Assembly (NCBI RefSeq): GCF_000382305.1
Contig: NZ_KB908025.1
Location: 1-64,000 of the forward strand
DNA from: Vitreoscilla stercoraria DSM 513
GTDB taxonomy: Bacteria; Pseudomonadota; Gammaproteobacteria; Burkholderiales; Neisseriaceae
Direction: 5' to 3'
DNA: 64,000 bases
Shown: piece by piece, positions 54,159 to 61,596 of the stretch
How the letters are laid out: each line of letters starts with the position of its first letter
Numbering within the stretch: the first letter of the stretch is position 1
Made by a program: the position numbers and the translations under genes
Notes under the pieces: model-generated
What the model was told of the DNA's origin: nothing
What the model saw: the letters and a program-made list of their open reading frames with translations, nothing else
Databases searched by the model: none

Positions 54159-54791
54159 TCAAGCGTCCTGTAACAATTTATTCAATAAAGGTTGCCATTG
54201 CGCTTGAATGTCGGTGTATTGTTTTTGTGGCTTATCGAATAAGGCCAAGCCTTGTTGCGCCAATTGGTCGTAACAGCTGCGTTCTAAAATCAAAGCGGCA
54301 GGTATTTGCTCGATTTGTTGGAAAAAGGCTTTGATTTGCTCGGCACTGTGGGTATTGGGGCGCAAACGGTTGCCCAACAATAAAATCTGCACTTTGCCTT
54401 TGCGAATGCGCTTGATGTCTTTCAAATGTTTTAAAAAGCGTTTGGTGCTGTCGATGTCAAAGACAGACGGTTGCAAAGGTGTGACAATGGCATGGCTTTC
54501 ACTGATTAATTGTTCGGCATGCTCGCCTGATAAAGCACCGGGCGCATCGACTATCAAATAATCCAAATTTTCAGGCGCATGACCAATAGATTTTTCATTG
54601 CGCCAATCCACCGCCACAATTTTAGCCGCGCTTTCAGGACGGTATTTGAGCCATTGCAAAGACGATTTTTGAGGATCGGCATCGGCAAGTCCGATGCGCA
54701 AGCCTTGTTGAGCGAAAGCCGAGGCTAAGGTAATGGCGGTCATGGTTTTGCCACAGCCACCTTTTAAATTTGCTACCAAAATCGTTTTCAT
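54159..54791 (-). CDS. ParA/MinD-type ATPase without ParB
   Basis: A 210-residue protein with the deviant Walker A LKGGCGKT, DADPQKSSLQWLKYR, and the Walker B-like YLIVDAPGAL. These chromosomal ParA-like ATPases segregate DNA or position protein cargo; no parB or partner gene lies nearby, so the cargo is unknown. Start ATG 54791 gives a standard N-terminus (MKTILVANLKGG); ATG 54803 is possible. The last codons TTA CAG GAC GCT TGA are exactly a DUS word plus stop, so the DUS encodes the C-terminal LQDA. Confidence 0.88.
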   Translation of the reverse strand: MKTILVANLKGGCGKTMTAITLASAFAQQGLRIGLADADPQKSSLQWLKYRPESAAKIVAVDWRNEKSIGHAPENLDYLIVDAPGALSGEHAEQLISESHAIVTPLQPSVFDIDSTKRFLKHLKDIKRIRKGKVQILLLGNRLRPNTHSAEQIKAFFQQIEQIPAALILERSCYDQLAQQGLALFDKPQKQYTDIQAQWQPLLNKLLQDA

Positions 54792-55074
54792 GCGCAAACT
54801 CATGTTTTTGTCATTAATAAAGCAAGAGTAGCATTGATTGAAGCTGTCAAGCCAGTGGGCTGTCTGTTTTCTTGCAAGGGGATGTGACATCTTTTGGATT
54901 TGTCGTAGCCAAGAATGTGTTCAAAACAGCGTCATCAGACGGTCATTGATTTCATGACAAATGTGTCGAGTCGATTGATGGCGAATGCCAATATTGGGAT
55001 TTAATTTGTTTAAGGCTTGAAAAAGCAGTTGCCATTAGTCTCAGCTTTGCTATGATGCGCCGCAAGGAGCGAGT

Positions 55075-55644
55075 ATGGAAATATTAAAACAACAATTTCC
55101 CATGTGGGTGCAAGATGGGTTATTGGTATTAGAGGTGGCCATCATTGTATTGCTTGCATGGTTGCTGCGTCGTGGTTTTCGCAAGGTCGCTGACCGTTTG
55201 GTCAAGCGTCATGATATGCCCATTGATATTTTAGTACCTTTGAAAACCATCGCAGGTTGGGTAATTTTTGTCGTTGCGTTGCTGATGATATTAGAGCGTT
55301 TGGGCGTTTCTGGACAAGTGTTGTGGACGGCCATTACAGGTTTTACCGCGGTAGCGGCGGTGGCGTTTTTTGCGGCATGGAGCGTGTTGTCCAATACATT
55401 TTGCGCCTTTTTGATTTTCACCACCCAACCTTTTCGCATTGGTGACGAATTGGAAATTTTAGATGCTTCTGACAAAATCGGCATACATGGGCGGGTGATT
55501 TCGATTCATTTGCTTTATACTGTTTTGCAAGAAATGGGGCGTGAAGATGGGCGTTATACTTTGATTCAAGTGCCTAATAGCGCCTTTTTTCAAAAAACAA
55601 TTCGTCGTTGGAAAAGCGGCAATGACATGGATCCCAGCATTTGA
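55075..55644 (+). CDS. small-conductance mechanosensitive channel (short MscS type)
   Basis: A 189-residue protein with three helices and the MscS beta domain (AITGFTAVAAVAFFAAWSVL as pore helix, NTFCAFLIFTTQPFRIGDEL, VISIHLLYTVLQ, then VPNSAFFQKTIRR). It ends right after the beta domain, lacking the alpha/beta cage of E. coli MscS. speB follows 34 bases later. Confidence 0.85.
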   Translation: MEILKQQFPMWVQDGLLVLEVAIIVLLAWLLRRGFRKVADRLVKRHDMPIDILVPLKTIAGWVIFVVALLMILERLGVSGQVLWTAITGFTAVAAVAFFAAWSVLSNTFCAFLIFTTQPFRIGDELEILDASDKIGIHGRVISIHLLYTVLQEMGREDGRYTLIQVPNSAFFQKTIRRWKSGNDMDPSI

Positions 55645-55678
55645 CTGGGATGTTCAGGAACACTGAGAAGGACAGATG

Positions 55679-56647
55679 ATGTCAGAAAAAATTTATGGTG
55701 ATGCGGCGTTTCGCCGTCAAGGTTTGTTTGGTTCCGCCACGGAGATGACTTACAGTGGCGCTTTGAGCTTTATGCGTCGCAATTATTCACGTGATTTGAC
55801 CGATGTGGATGTGGTGGTGTCGGGCGTGCCTTTGGATTTGGCCACGACATTTCGCTCTGGTGCACGTTTGGGTCCTGCGGCAATTCGTGCTGCCAGTGTG
55901 CAATTGGCTGAATTGTTATTATTTCCGTGGGGTTTTGATCCGTTTGATGATTTGGCGGTGATTGATTATGGCGATTGTTTTTTCGATGCGCACAATCCTT
56001 GGACGATTCATGATTCTATCGTAGAACATGCACGCGGTATTATTCAGAACAGCAACGCCAAAATGTTGACTTTCGGTGGCGATCATTACATCACATATCC
56101 ATTATTGAAAGCACATGCTGAAAAATATGGCAAACCTTTGTCATTGTTGCATTTTGATGCCCATTGCGATACTTGGCCTGATCCTGATGCGGATTCATTG
56201 AACCATGGTACCATGTTTTACAAAGCGATTCAGGACGGTTTAATCGATCCGAAAACTTCCGCACAAGTGGGCATACGCACATGGAACAGCGATTTTATGG
56301 GCATGAATATGTTGTTTGCACCATGGGTGAATGAAAACGGCATCGACAAAACTGTGGAGCGCATTTACGAAGTGGTGGGCGATAATCCGGTTTACATTAC
56401 GTTTGACATTGACTGTTTGGATCCCGCTTTCGCACCAGGCACAGGCACGCCAGTAGCGGGCGGTTTGAACAGCCATACGGCTTTGGGGATTTTGCGCAAA
56501 TTGGAAAACCTAAATATTGTCGGTGCCGATGTGGTGGAGGTATCTCCCGCGTATGACCAAAGCGAAATTACTGCGATTGCAGCGGCACACGTTGCGGCGG
56601 ATTTGTTGTGTGTGATGCGCAATCGAAAAGTGGCAGGCAAACTGTAA
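55679..56647 (+). CDS. speB: agmatinase
   Basis: A 322-residue ureohydrolase. Manganese ligands are visible in GGDHYITYP, HFDAHCDTW and DIDCLDPAFAPGTGTP. It splits agmatine to putrescine and urea; together with the potGHI uptake cluster it points to active putrescine metabolism. The second ATG (55679) is preferred since AAGGA lies six bases upstream. Confidence 0.93.
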   Translation: MSEKIYGDAAFRRQGLFGSATEMTYSGALSFMRRNYSRDLTDVDVVVSGVPLDLATTFRSGARLGPAAIRAASVQLAELLLFPWGFDPFDDLAVIDYGDCFFDAHNPWTIHDSIVEHARGIIQNSNAKMLTFGGDHYITYPLLKAHAEKYGKPLSLLHFDAHCDTWPDPDADSLNHGTMFYKAIQDGLIDPKTSAQVGIRTWNSDFMGMNMLFAPWVNENGIDKTVERIYEVVGDNPVYITFDIDCLDPAFAPGTGTPVAGGLNSHTALGILRKLENLNIVGADVVEVSPAYDQSEITAIAAAHVAADLLCVMRNRKVAGKL

Positions 56648-56680
56648 TGGCGGCTGATTAAGCACAAGTGATATGGCCAA

Positions 56681-56716
56681 AAAGAAGCGTCCTGTAAACT
56701 TACAGGACGCTTCTTT
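56681..56716. terminator. DUS-type bidirectional terminator
   Basis: AAAGAAGCGTCCTGTAA and its reverse complement pair over 17 bases around almost no loop, between speB and the convergent small lipoprotein gene. Confidence 0.85.
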
Positions 56717-56725
56717 AAAATGGAC

Positions 56726-56884
56726 TTATTGTGAAACCAAAATTGGCGGCGGCGCATCAATGGCATGGCTGCGCATCACTTTGCGCTCGCTGGCATTGTA
56801 TTTGTTTGGACCAGAAGGACTGTTTTTAGAGCTGCATGCGGTCAAAGCCAAAGCACAAACAAGTAATCCAAATAAGGTTTTCAT
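56726..56884 (-). CDS. small lipoprotein, 52 residues
   Basis: A short frame on the minus strand: MKTLFGLLVCALALTACSSK begins it, a signal peptide with perfect lipobox LTAC; the mature part of about 36 residues ends PPPILVSQ. GAAAG lies about nine bases upstream. It follows tatD by 11 bases and is closed by a DUS-type terminator, which supports it being real. The overlapping plus-strand frame has no ribosome site. Function unknown. Confidence 0.75.
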   Translation of the reverse strand: MKTLFGLLVCALALTACSSKNSPSGPNKYNASERKVMRSHAIDAPPPILVSQ

Positions 56885-56895
56885 GGTGGTATCTT

Positions 56896-57711
56896 TCAAA
56901 AAGATGTAAGAGGTCGTCTTGCTAAAACTGCGTGCACGTTCTGACTGCTATTTTGGGCGATGGTTTGCCAAGAAACTTGATAGAAGTCTGCCAAAATTTG
57001 AGCCACTAGCAAGGTATTTGCAGGTTCATTATATTCTTTAGACATATTTTGAAATGGCATATAAGGGGCATCGGTTTCAACAACATAATCTTGCGAATTT
57101 AAATGGGGTAACAATTGGTAAATTTTTTTGGCATTGGGCTTGAGTAAGACTGAGCCAAGCCCCAATTTGAACCCCAATTGCAACCAAGGTCTGGCTTGTT
57201 GTATGTTACCTGAATAAGCATGTAAGAAACCACCCTGTTGAAAACCTATTTTTTTGATGCTGTGCAACATAATATCCAGTGATGCACGATGATGGAGAAT
57301 GACAGGGCGTTGGTATGTTTGCGCCAAGTACAATTGCGCTTCAAAAAAGTCAATTTGCTGTTGTTTGTGGGCGTCAGATAAATGTTTGTTGCCAAAATCC
57401 AAACCAATTTCACCGACCAATGCTTGTGGCTGCGTGAGTAAGATGGACTCTAGATTTTGGAGGGTAATGTGTAAGTCTGCTTCGGCTATAAAAAATGGAT
57501 GGACGCCAAAAGCAGGTGTGACACATGCATAGCGCTCACACAATTGTAGCTGTTTGTCAAAATCGGCAAGATGGCTACATGGGACAATAAAATGATGTAC
57601 AGCAGACGCAAAAGCTGCCTGAATGATTTCAGGCAGCTTTTGCCATAAAGGCGTATCTAATAAATGACAGTGGCTGTCTATTAACACATCTTTATGCTTG
57701 GATGATGTCAT
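56896..57711 (-). CDS. TatD-family metal-dependent hydrolase
   Basis: A 271-residue TIM-barrel hydrolase: DSHCHL near the N-terminus, VGEIGLDF, VILHHRAS, HAYSGN and VETDAPYMPF supply the metal ligands. Members act as nucleases or D-amino-acyl-tRNA hydrolases. It starts inside the last 20 bases of proQ. A GCTGCCTGAA inverted pair (57610-57640) lies within the coding sequence and encodes LPEIIQAAF. Confidence 0.88.
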   Translation of the reverse strand: MTSSKHKDVLIDSHCHLLDTPLWQKLPEIIQAAFASAVHHFIVPCSHLADFDKQLQLCERYACVTPAFGVHPFFIAEADLHITLQNLESILLTQPQALVGEIGLDFGNKHLSDAHKQQQIDFFEAQLYLAQTYQRPVILHHRASLDIMLHSIKKIGFQQGGFLHAYSGNIQQARPWLQLGFKLGLGSVLLKPNAKKIYQLLPHLNSQDYVVETDAPYMPFQNMSKEYNEPANTLLVAQILADFYQVSWQTIAQNSSQNVHAVLARRPLTSF

Positions 57712-58117
57712 CTTGCACAACTTCAACAGAAGCTGTGAGTGTTTCAGCCGTAGCAACATCCTCAGCAGGCTTGGTGCTTTGCATGCAAGGGTGGCTTTGA
57801 GCAATTTTTTGCTCTTCAGCAGTCACTTCACCTTTGAAACGACTATTTAAGTCAAAGCGTTTACCACCACGGGCTAAAGCTTTGATATAGCGTGGGCGAC
57901 GGCAATGGTTAGCCAATACACGAGCAATCAAAGTCGCATCAAACTGTGGTAAAGCCGCGATCAAGTCTTGATCGATGCCGACAGCCAATGGCTTAAATTT
58001 TTTGAATACATCGTATTTTTCATAGATATGAATACCAATCATATCTGTTTGTTTCTTTTTGCTCATTGTTTGCACAGCTGCTTTTAATGCTGCGCCAATG
58101 CTTGTTTCGTTTTGCAT
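57692..58117 (-). CDS. proQ: RNA chaperone ProQ (minimal FinO-domain type)
   Basis: A 141-residue protein made almost wholly of the FinO/ProQ RNA-binding domain (GAALKAAVQTMSKKKQTDMI, FKPLAVGIDQDLIAALPQFD, RVLANHCRRPRYIKALARGG, KRFDLNSRFKGEVTAEEQ). It closely matches the minimal ProQ of Neisseria, which binds many small RNAs and mRNAs. A short acidic tail follows. It shares a 20-base overlap with tatD. Confidence 0.95.
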   Translation of the reverse strand: MQNETSIGAALKAAVQTMSKKKQTDMIGIHIYEKYDVFKKFKPLAVGIDQDLIAALPQFDATLIARVLANHCRRPRYIKALARGGKRFDLNSRFKGEVTAEEQKIAQSHPCMQSTKPAEDVATAETLTASVEVVQDDIIQA

Positions 58118-58158
58118 GTTTGCTTCAGTCCTTACCGCATCAAGACAATGACGGCCTG

Positions 58159-58186
58159 ATTATAGATTTAAGCAGTGCCGTCTGAA
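58159..58186 (-). promoter_or_regulatory. proQ promoter overlapping a canonical Neisseria DUS
   Basis: On the minus strand TTCAGA (58186-58181), a 16-base spacer and TATAAT (58164-58159). The -35 box is part of GCCGTCTGAA (58177-58186, plus strand), the canonical Neisseria 10-mer, the only copy noticed in the window. A weak -35 but a perfect -10, 42 bases ahead of the gene. Confidence 0.55.
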
Positions 58187-58277
58187 TTCAATGACTGCAT
58201 CTTAACCGATTTTAACGGCATGAGCAAAAAAACTCGCTTGCTCTTGCTGTTTGAATCCATTAATGACAGCGCTAATA

Positions 58278-58638
58278 TTAATTGGATTTTTTGTTGCTAT
58301 TGCTTTTTGATGTTGTTTTGTTTGTATTTTTTGTCTGTGTTTTAGCGTTATTGGTTTTAGCTGTTTTGTTATTGTCTGCTGATTTGGTATTGTTGTTTTT
58401 ATTGTTTTGTACTGCGTTTTTTTTGTTGGTGTTGGCTTTTTGGTTATCTTCTTTAACATTTTTAGCATTGTTTTTAGTGGCAGCATTGGTACGGCTGTTC
58501 TTTTGGGTAGTAACTTTTTTGTTATCAACAGGCTTTTTAGTGGCTTTGCTGGCATTGGCCTTATTGGTTGTTGATTTATTAACTGTTGTTTTTGGGTTGG
58601 TAGTCACTTTTTTATTTTGTGCTTTGTTAGAAGTTGCT
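58278..58638 (-). other. out-of-frame Lys/Thr/Asn-rich tail of the adjoining lipoprotein
   Basis: About 120 codons continuing the low-complexity tail (SNKATSNKAQNKKVTTNPKT and so on) in the frame that follows the heptamer repeat. There is no ribosome site of its own. Removing one 7-base unit joins it to the main frame to give a single 552-residue product, which argues it belongs to the same gene. Confidence 0.65.
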
Positions 58639-59943
58639 TTGTTGCTGGTTGCTGGTTGCTTTATTGTTCGTGGTTTTGCTAGTGGTTGTTTTTTTGCTTG
58701 CAACTGTTTTGCTGGTTGCTTTTTTGCTTACTGCTGTTTTGTTGGTGTCTTTGTTATTGGTCGTGGCTTTTTGAGCAGATTGTTGGCTGCGAGTGGCTTT
58801 TTTGTTGTCTACAATGGCTTTGCTGCTGTTGGATTTGGTACTTGATTTTTTCGTTGTGTTGGCAGCGGTTTGTGTAGTGGCTTTTTTAGCAGTGTTTGTG
58901 TTGGTTGTTGTGCGTTTGGCAGTGCTGCTGGTTGTGGTGCTATTTGTACGTGTTGCAGAGGTGTTCGCTGCGGTTGTGGTGCGAGTAGGTGTGTTGCTGG
59001 CTATGGCAACACGGTTGTTGCTTATATTGGTAGTTACTGTGCGAGTAGGGGTCGCTGGTACGGCTGAACGATGGTTGTTGTTCAACTGTTGGGTGTTGTT
59101 TGAGCTGCTCAATGCTTTGGCTGCCAACGGTGCTGCAACCATGGCAGCAGTCAATGGCGCGACAATATTCATATCATCTTGCGTTAATTCGGTATTGTTA
59201 TTCCAATTGCTTGGTGTTGCGCTACTGTGTTGAGCTGCTGCGATGCTTGGATGAGATGGCGTTTGAGTAGGCGTGTTGATAGCAGCCACTTGTGGTGTGT
59301 TCACGACACGAGGTGCGGTCACTGTTGTGGTTTGTACATTGGCATTGTTGCGTGTGTCTACCCAAGCGTTATTGGTACCATCTTGCGTTCGTGCGACGAA
59401 ATTAATATTGTTATTAGCAGGGCGAGCCGCTGCCATTTGGGTGCTGGCTGTTTTAGACGGTGGAACAATTTGCGCCACAGTCGAGGTTTTGCCTTGACCA
59501 CATTTACTTGGCAATTGTTGCCATGCACGCGACAATAAATTGCCATTGCCATACAGTTTGATTTCACTGCTAGAACCTCTGCCAATCACATCCATGGTGA
59601 TGCCTTCGGTTTGTGTGAATGGATTAATCAAGCCTACGCTGTGATTGTTGTCGGTATAGACTTTGTGATTGATGAATTCTGCTGGCAATTTGAATTCTGT
59701 CGCCAATTTTTGGCGCAAACAACTGGAAGTGTCTGCGACGCTGTGATTGGACTGGGTCGTGCTGTGGGGATTTTCGACACGGCTCGGCATGGTTTTGTGA
59801 TTCATCGCATTGACGCCACCGATTCGAGTGCTTTCATTCGTATTGGATTGAAGCGTTGAGTTCGTTGACATGGGCGTGGGTACGGCGGTACAAGCAGACA
59901 AACATGCCAACACTGCGCTGACCAACAGACGACGTACGAACAT
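58627..59943 (-). CDS. lipoprotein with Lys/Thr/Asn-rich C-terminus
   Basis: A 438-residue lipoprotein: signal peptide and lipobox CLSAC (residue about 18), a globular part with two Cys (SSCLRQKLATEFKLPAEF ... LPSKCGQG, about 75-150), then a long low-complexity region turning from Asn/Thr/Pro to Lys/Thr/Ser/Asn repeats, reminiscent of histone H1-like or AlgP-type tails. ATG 59943 follows AGGAAG. The frame stops just after three GCAACCA-type heptamers (58639-58659). No family recognised; a polycationic surface or periplasmic tail could bind DNA or peptidoglycan, but that is a guess. Confidence 0.7.
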   Translation of the reverse strand: MFVRRLLVSAVLACLSACTAVPTPMSTNSTLQSNTNESTRIGGVNAMNHKTMPSRVENPHSTTQSNHSVADTSSCLRQKLATEFKLPAEFINHKVYTDNNHSVGLINPFTQTEGITMDVIGRGSSSEIKLYGNGNLLSRAWQQLPSKCGQGKTSTVAQIVPPSKTASTQMAAARPANNNINFVARTQDGTNNAWVDTRNNANVQTTTVTAPRVVNTPQVAAINTPTQTPSHPSIAAAQHSSATPSNWNNNTELTQDDMNIVAPLTAAMVAAPLAAKALSSSNNTQQLNNNHRSAVPATPTRTVTTNISNNRVAIASNTPTRTTTAANTSATRTNSTTTSSTAKRTTTNTNTAKKATTQTAANTTKKSSTKSNSSKAIVDNKKATRSQQSAQKATTNNKDTNKTAVSKKATSKTVASKKTTTSKTTNNKATSNQQQSNF

Positions 59944-60070
59944 AAGCACTTCCTGAGTTAAGAATGAAAAAACACTTCATTGTAACCAATTTGTGATTAA
60001 AGGTTCACCTGTTTAATGAAAAATAAATGCAAATATTGATTAAAAATTGACCCATCTCACGATAAGTTTG

Positions 60071-60116
60071 GGTGCAGGACGCTTATTCGGTACAATTAAG
60101 GTTTTACAGGACGCTT
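60071..60116 (+). repeat. two DUS-like words in direct orientation ahead of ubiX
   Basis: GTGCAGGACGCTTA (60073-60086, imperfect) and TTTTACAGGACGCTTA (60103-60118) point the same way, about 30 bases apart, so they do not form a terminator. They lie in the region that should hold the ubiX promoter. Confidence 0.6.
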
Positions 60117-60123
60117 AAAATTG

Positions 60124-60744
60124 ATGATGCTCTCTACCCCGATTCAAACTGTCACTTTGGGTTTAACTGGCGCTTCCGGCATGCCATATGGCATTCGTTT
60201 ATTAGAATGTTTGCTGCGTTATGGTAAAACTGTGTGGTTGGTGTATTCGCAAGCTGCACAAATTGTGGCACAACAAGAAATGGGTTTGCAATTGCCATCA
60301 TCACCCTCTGCATGTGAAAAAATGTTGCATGAGCGCTATGGTGTGGATGCGTCTCGTTTGCGGGTGTTCGGTCAAAATCAATGGTCAGCGCCACCTGCTT
60401 CGGGTACGCATGTTGCCGATGCGATGGTGGTATGTCCTGCTACGATGGGGATGGTCGCAGCCATCGCTTATGGCACTTCAGACCACTTGCTTGAGCGCGC
60501 GGCTGATGTGTGCATTAAAGAGGGACGTCCGTTGATCATTGTGCCGCGAGAAGCCCCATTTTCGGCGCTACATTTGGAAAATCTATTGAAATTGGCTCGT
60601 TTGGGCGTCTGTGTGTTGCCGCCATCTCCCGGTTTCTACCAGCACCCGAAAACCATTGAAGACATTATTGACTTTGTGGTGGCTCGTATTTTGGATCAAT
60701 TGCGCATTGAGCATGATTTGCTGCCACGTTGGGGTGAGGAATAA
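60124..60744 (+). CDS. ubiX: flavin prenyltransferase UbiX
   Basis: A 206-residue UbiX: LGLTGASGMPYGIRLLECLL, SGTHVADAMVVCPATMGMVA, LIIVPREAPFSALHLENLL and the C-terminal DQLRIEHDLLPRWG. It makes prenylated FMN for the UbiD decarboxylase in ubiquinone synthesis. ATG 60124 or 60127; the first codon of the open frame is TTG. No ubiD here. Confidence 0.95.
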   Translation: MMLSTPIQTVTLGLTGASGMPYGIRLLECLLRYGKTVWLVYSQAAQIVAQQEMGLQLPSSPSACEKMLHERYGVDASRLRVFGQNQWSAPPASGTHVADAMVVCPATMGMVAAIAYGTSDHLLERAADVCIKEGRPLIIVPREAPFSALHLENLLKLARLGVCVLPPSPGFYQHPKTIEDIIDFVVARILDQLRIEHDLLPRWGEE

Positions 60745-60828
60745 GTGGAGGGCTTGCGGCAATTATTAGAGTTGCTGTGGCGTTTTGTGTCATGGATTAT
60801 GTGGCTATTGGAAAAGTTGGCAGGTTAG
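60745..60828 (+). CDS. 27-residue hydrophobic microprotein behind ubiX
   Basis: GTG begins on the base after the ubiX stop, with GAGGA four bases upstream. The product (MEGLRQLLELLWRFVSWIMW plus LLEKLAG) is an amphipathic or membrane helix with three Trp. Coupling to ubiX and the ribosome site argue for translation; the short length leaves it uncertain. No homologue comes to mind. Confidence 0.4.
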   Translation: MEGLRQLLELLWRFVSWIMWLLEKLAG

Positions 60829-60830
60829 AT

Positions 60831-61002
60831 TTGACAACATTCAATCATATGGGTTAGTGTAATAAACATGAATACTTTGATGTCTGTGAATGTTTCTTTT
60901 GCTTACTATTGGTACCGCTCAAATACAGCGGCGCTTCGTGGTGCATGACAGATTCACATTCAAACACGATAAAAACAGCCGCTCACATTGAGGCGGCTTT
61001 TT
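60831..61002 (+). promoter_or_regulatory. attenuator region with leader peptide
   Basis: A perfect -35 TTGACA (60831-60836) is followed by a poorly defined -10, then the leader peptide gene. Competing stems: CCGCT (60915-60919) with AGCGG (60927-60931); AGCGGC (60927-60932) with GCCGCT (60978-60983) as antiterminator; and the terminator AGCCGCTCA (60977-60985) with TGAGGCGGCT (60989-60998) followed by seven T. This is the 1:2, 2:3, 3:4 logic of amino-acid attenuators. Confidence 0.6.
60868..60948 (+). CDS. 26-residue aromatic leader peptide
   Basis: ATG 60868 to TGA 60946-60948 encodes a peptide with the core SFAYYWYRSN, that is Phe, three Tyr and one Trp in six residues. The aromatic codons lie just ahead of and within stem 1 of the attenuator, so ribosome stalling there for lack of charged tRNA-Tyr (or Trp) would free the antiterminator. 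No clear ribosome site precedes the ATG, which may be near the transcript start. Confidence 0.5.
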   Translation: MNTLMSVNVSFAYYWYRSNTAALRGA

Positions 61003-61059
61003 TTATATCCACAGTGAACGCCTCAATCAAGCAAATCTCAAAAGCAAGGAAGGCGTATC

Positions 61060-61590
61060 ATGAATACCGTAGCAATGTTAAAACTTACCCATACTCAAGT
61101 TGAACCTGTGCAAACCATTTGCTTGGTGGTCGATGGCAACAGCCATGCCACCCAATTGCTCAATCCTGCGGTACCTGAACATGGCTTGCTGGTCAGCGAA
61201 GCTTTGTTACCATTGATTCGCACGGTGGCGATGATGATGGCAAGTTTGCGCTTGGACTTTACAGGCCGCATGCAAGAGCATATTACGGATGAAGCCGATT
61301 GGTTTGCAGCGCGTTTATTGGTTTTGGGTGTCAAACAATTTCATTTGGATGTGTCTTTATTGCCGATGCTGCAAACGGCCAATGCCCGAGCGCAGGCATT
61401 TGCTGAAATTCATGGTCTGCCTTTTCAGGCCGCTGGCATGAAAATGAGTTTGCATGCAGGTCGTGCCAACAATGTTTTGTTGATGGACTTGCCTGCCGAT
61501 ACTTTGGCACAAAATATGGGTTTGCTTGCAAATAGTTTGGCTTTGAAACACAAAATTTCGTTACAATCGCATTTTTGTCATTTTTTGTAA
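61060..61590 (+). CDS. hypothetical protein, 176 residues
   Basis: A cytoplasmic protein (TICLVVDGNSHATQLLNPAV, RTVAMMMASLRLDFTGRMQE, AGRANNVLLMDLPADTL) with no signal peptide or recognised family. AAGGAAGG precedes the ATG. It lies behind the attenuator and 6 bases ahead of dapC, so it is likely cotranscribed with dapC. DUS variants at 61259 and 61426. Confidence 0.7.
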   Translation: MNTVAMLKLTHTQVEPVQTICLVVDGNSHATQLLNPAVPEHGLLVSEALLPLIRTVAMMMASLRLDFTGRMQEHITDEADWFAARLLVLGVKQFHLDVSLLPMLQTANARAQAFAEIHGLPFQAAGMKMSLHAGRANNVLLMDLPADTLAQNMGLLANSLALKHKISLQSHFCHFL

Positions 61591-61596
61591 GCCACT

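Noticed and set aside
56673..56909. 78-codon plus-strand frame behind speB
   Set aside because: It starts inside a terminator palindrome and overlaps a minus-strand lipoprotein with a perfect lipobox and a downstream terminator.
58282..58845. 187-codon hydrophobic frame on the plus strand
   Set aside because: It is the reverse complement of the Lys/Thr/Asn-rich tail, whose AAA, ACC and AAC codons read as Phe, Gly/Val and Val/Leu on the other strand; no ribosome site.
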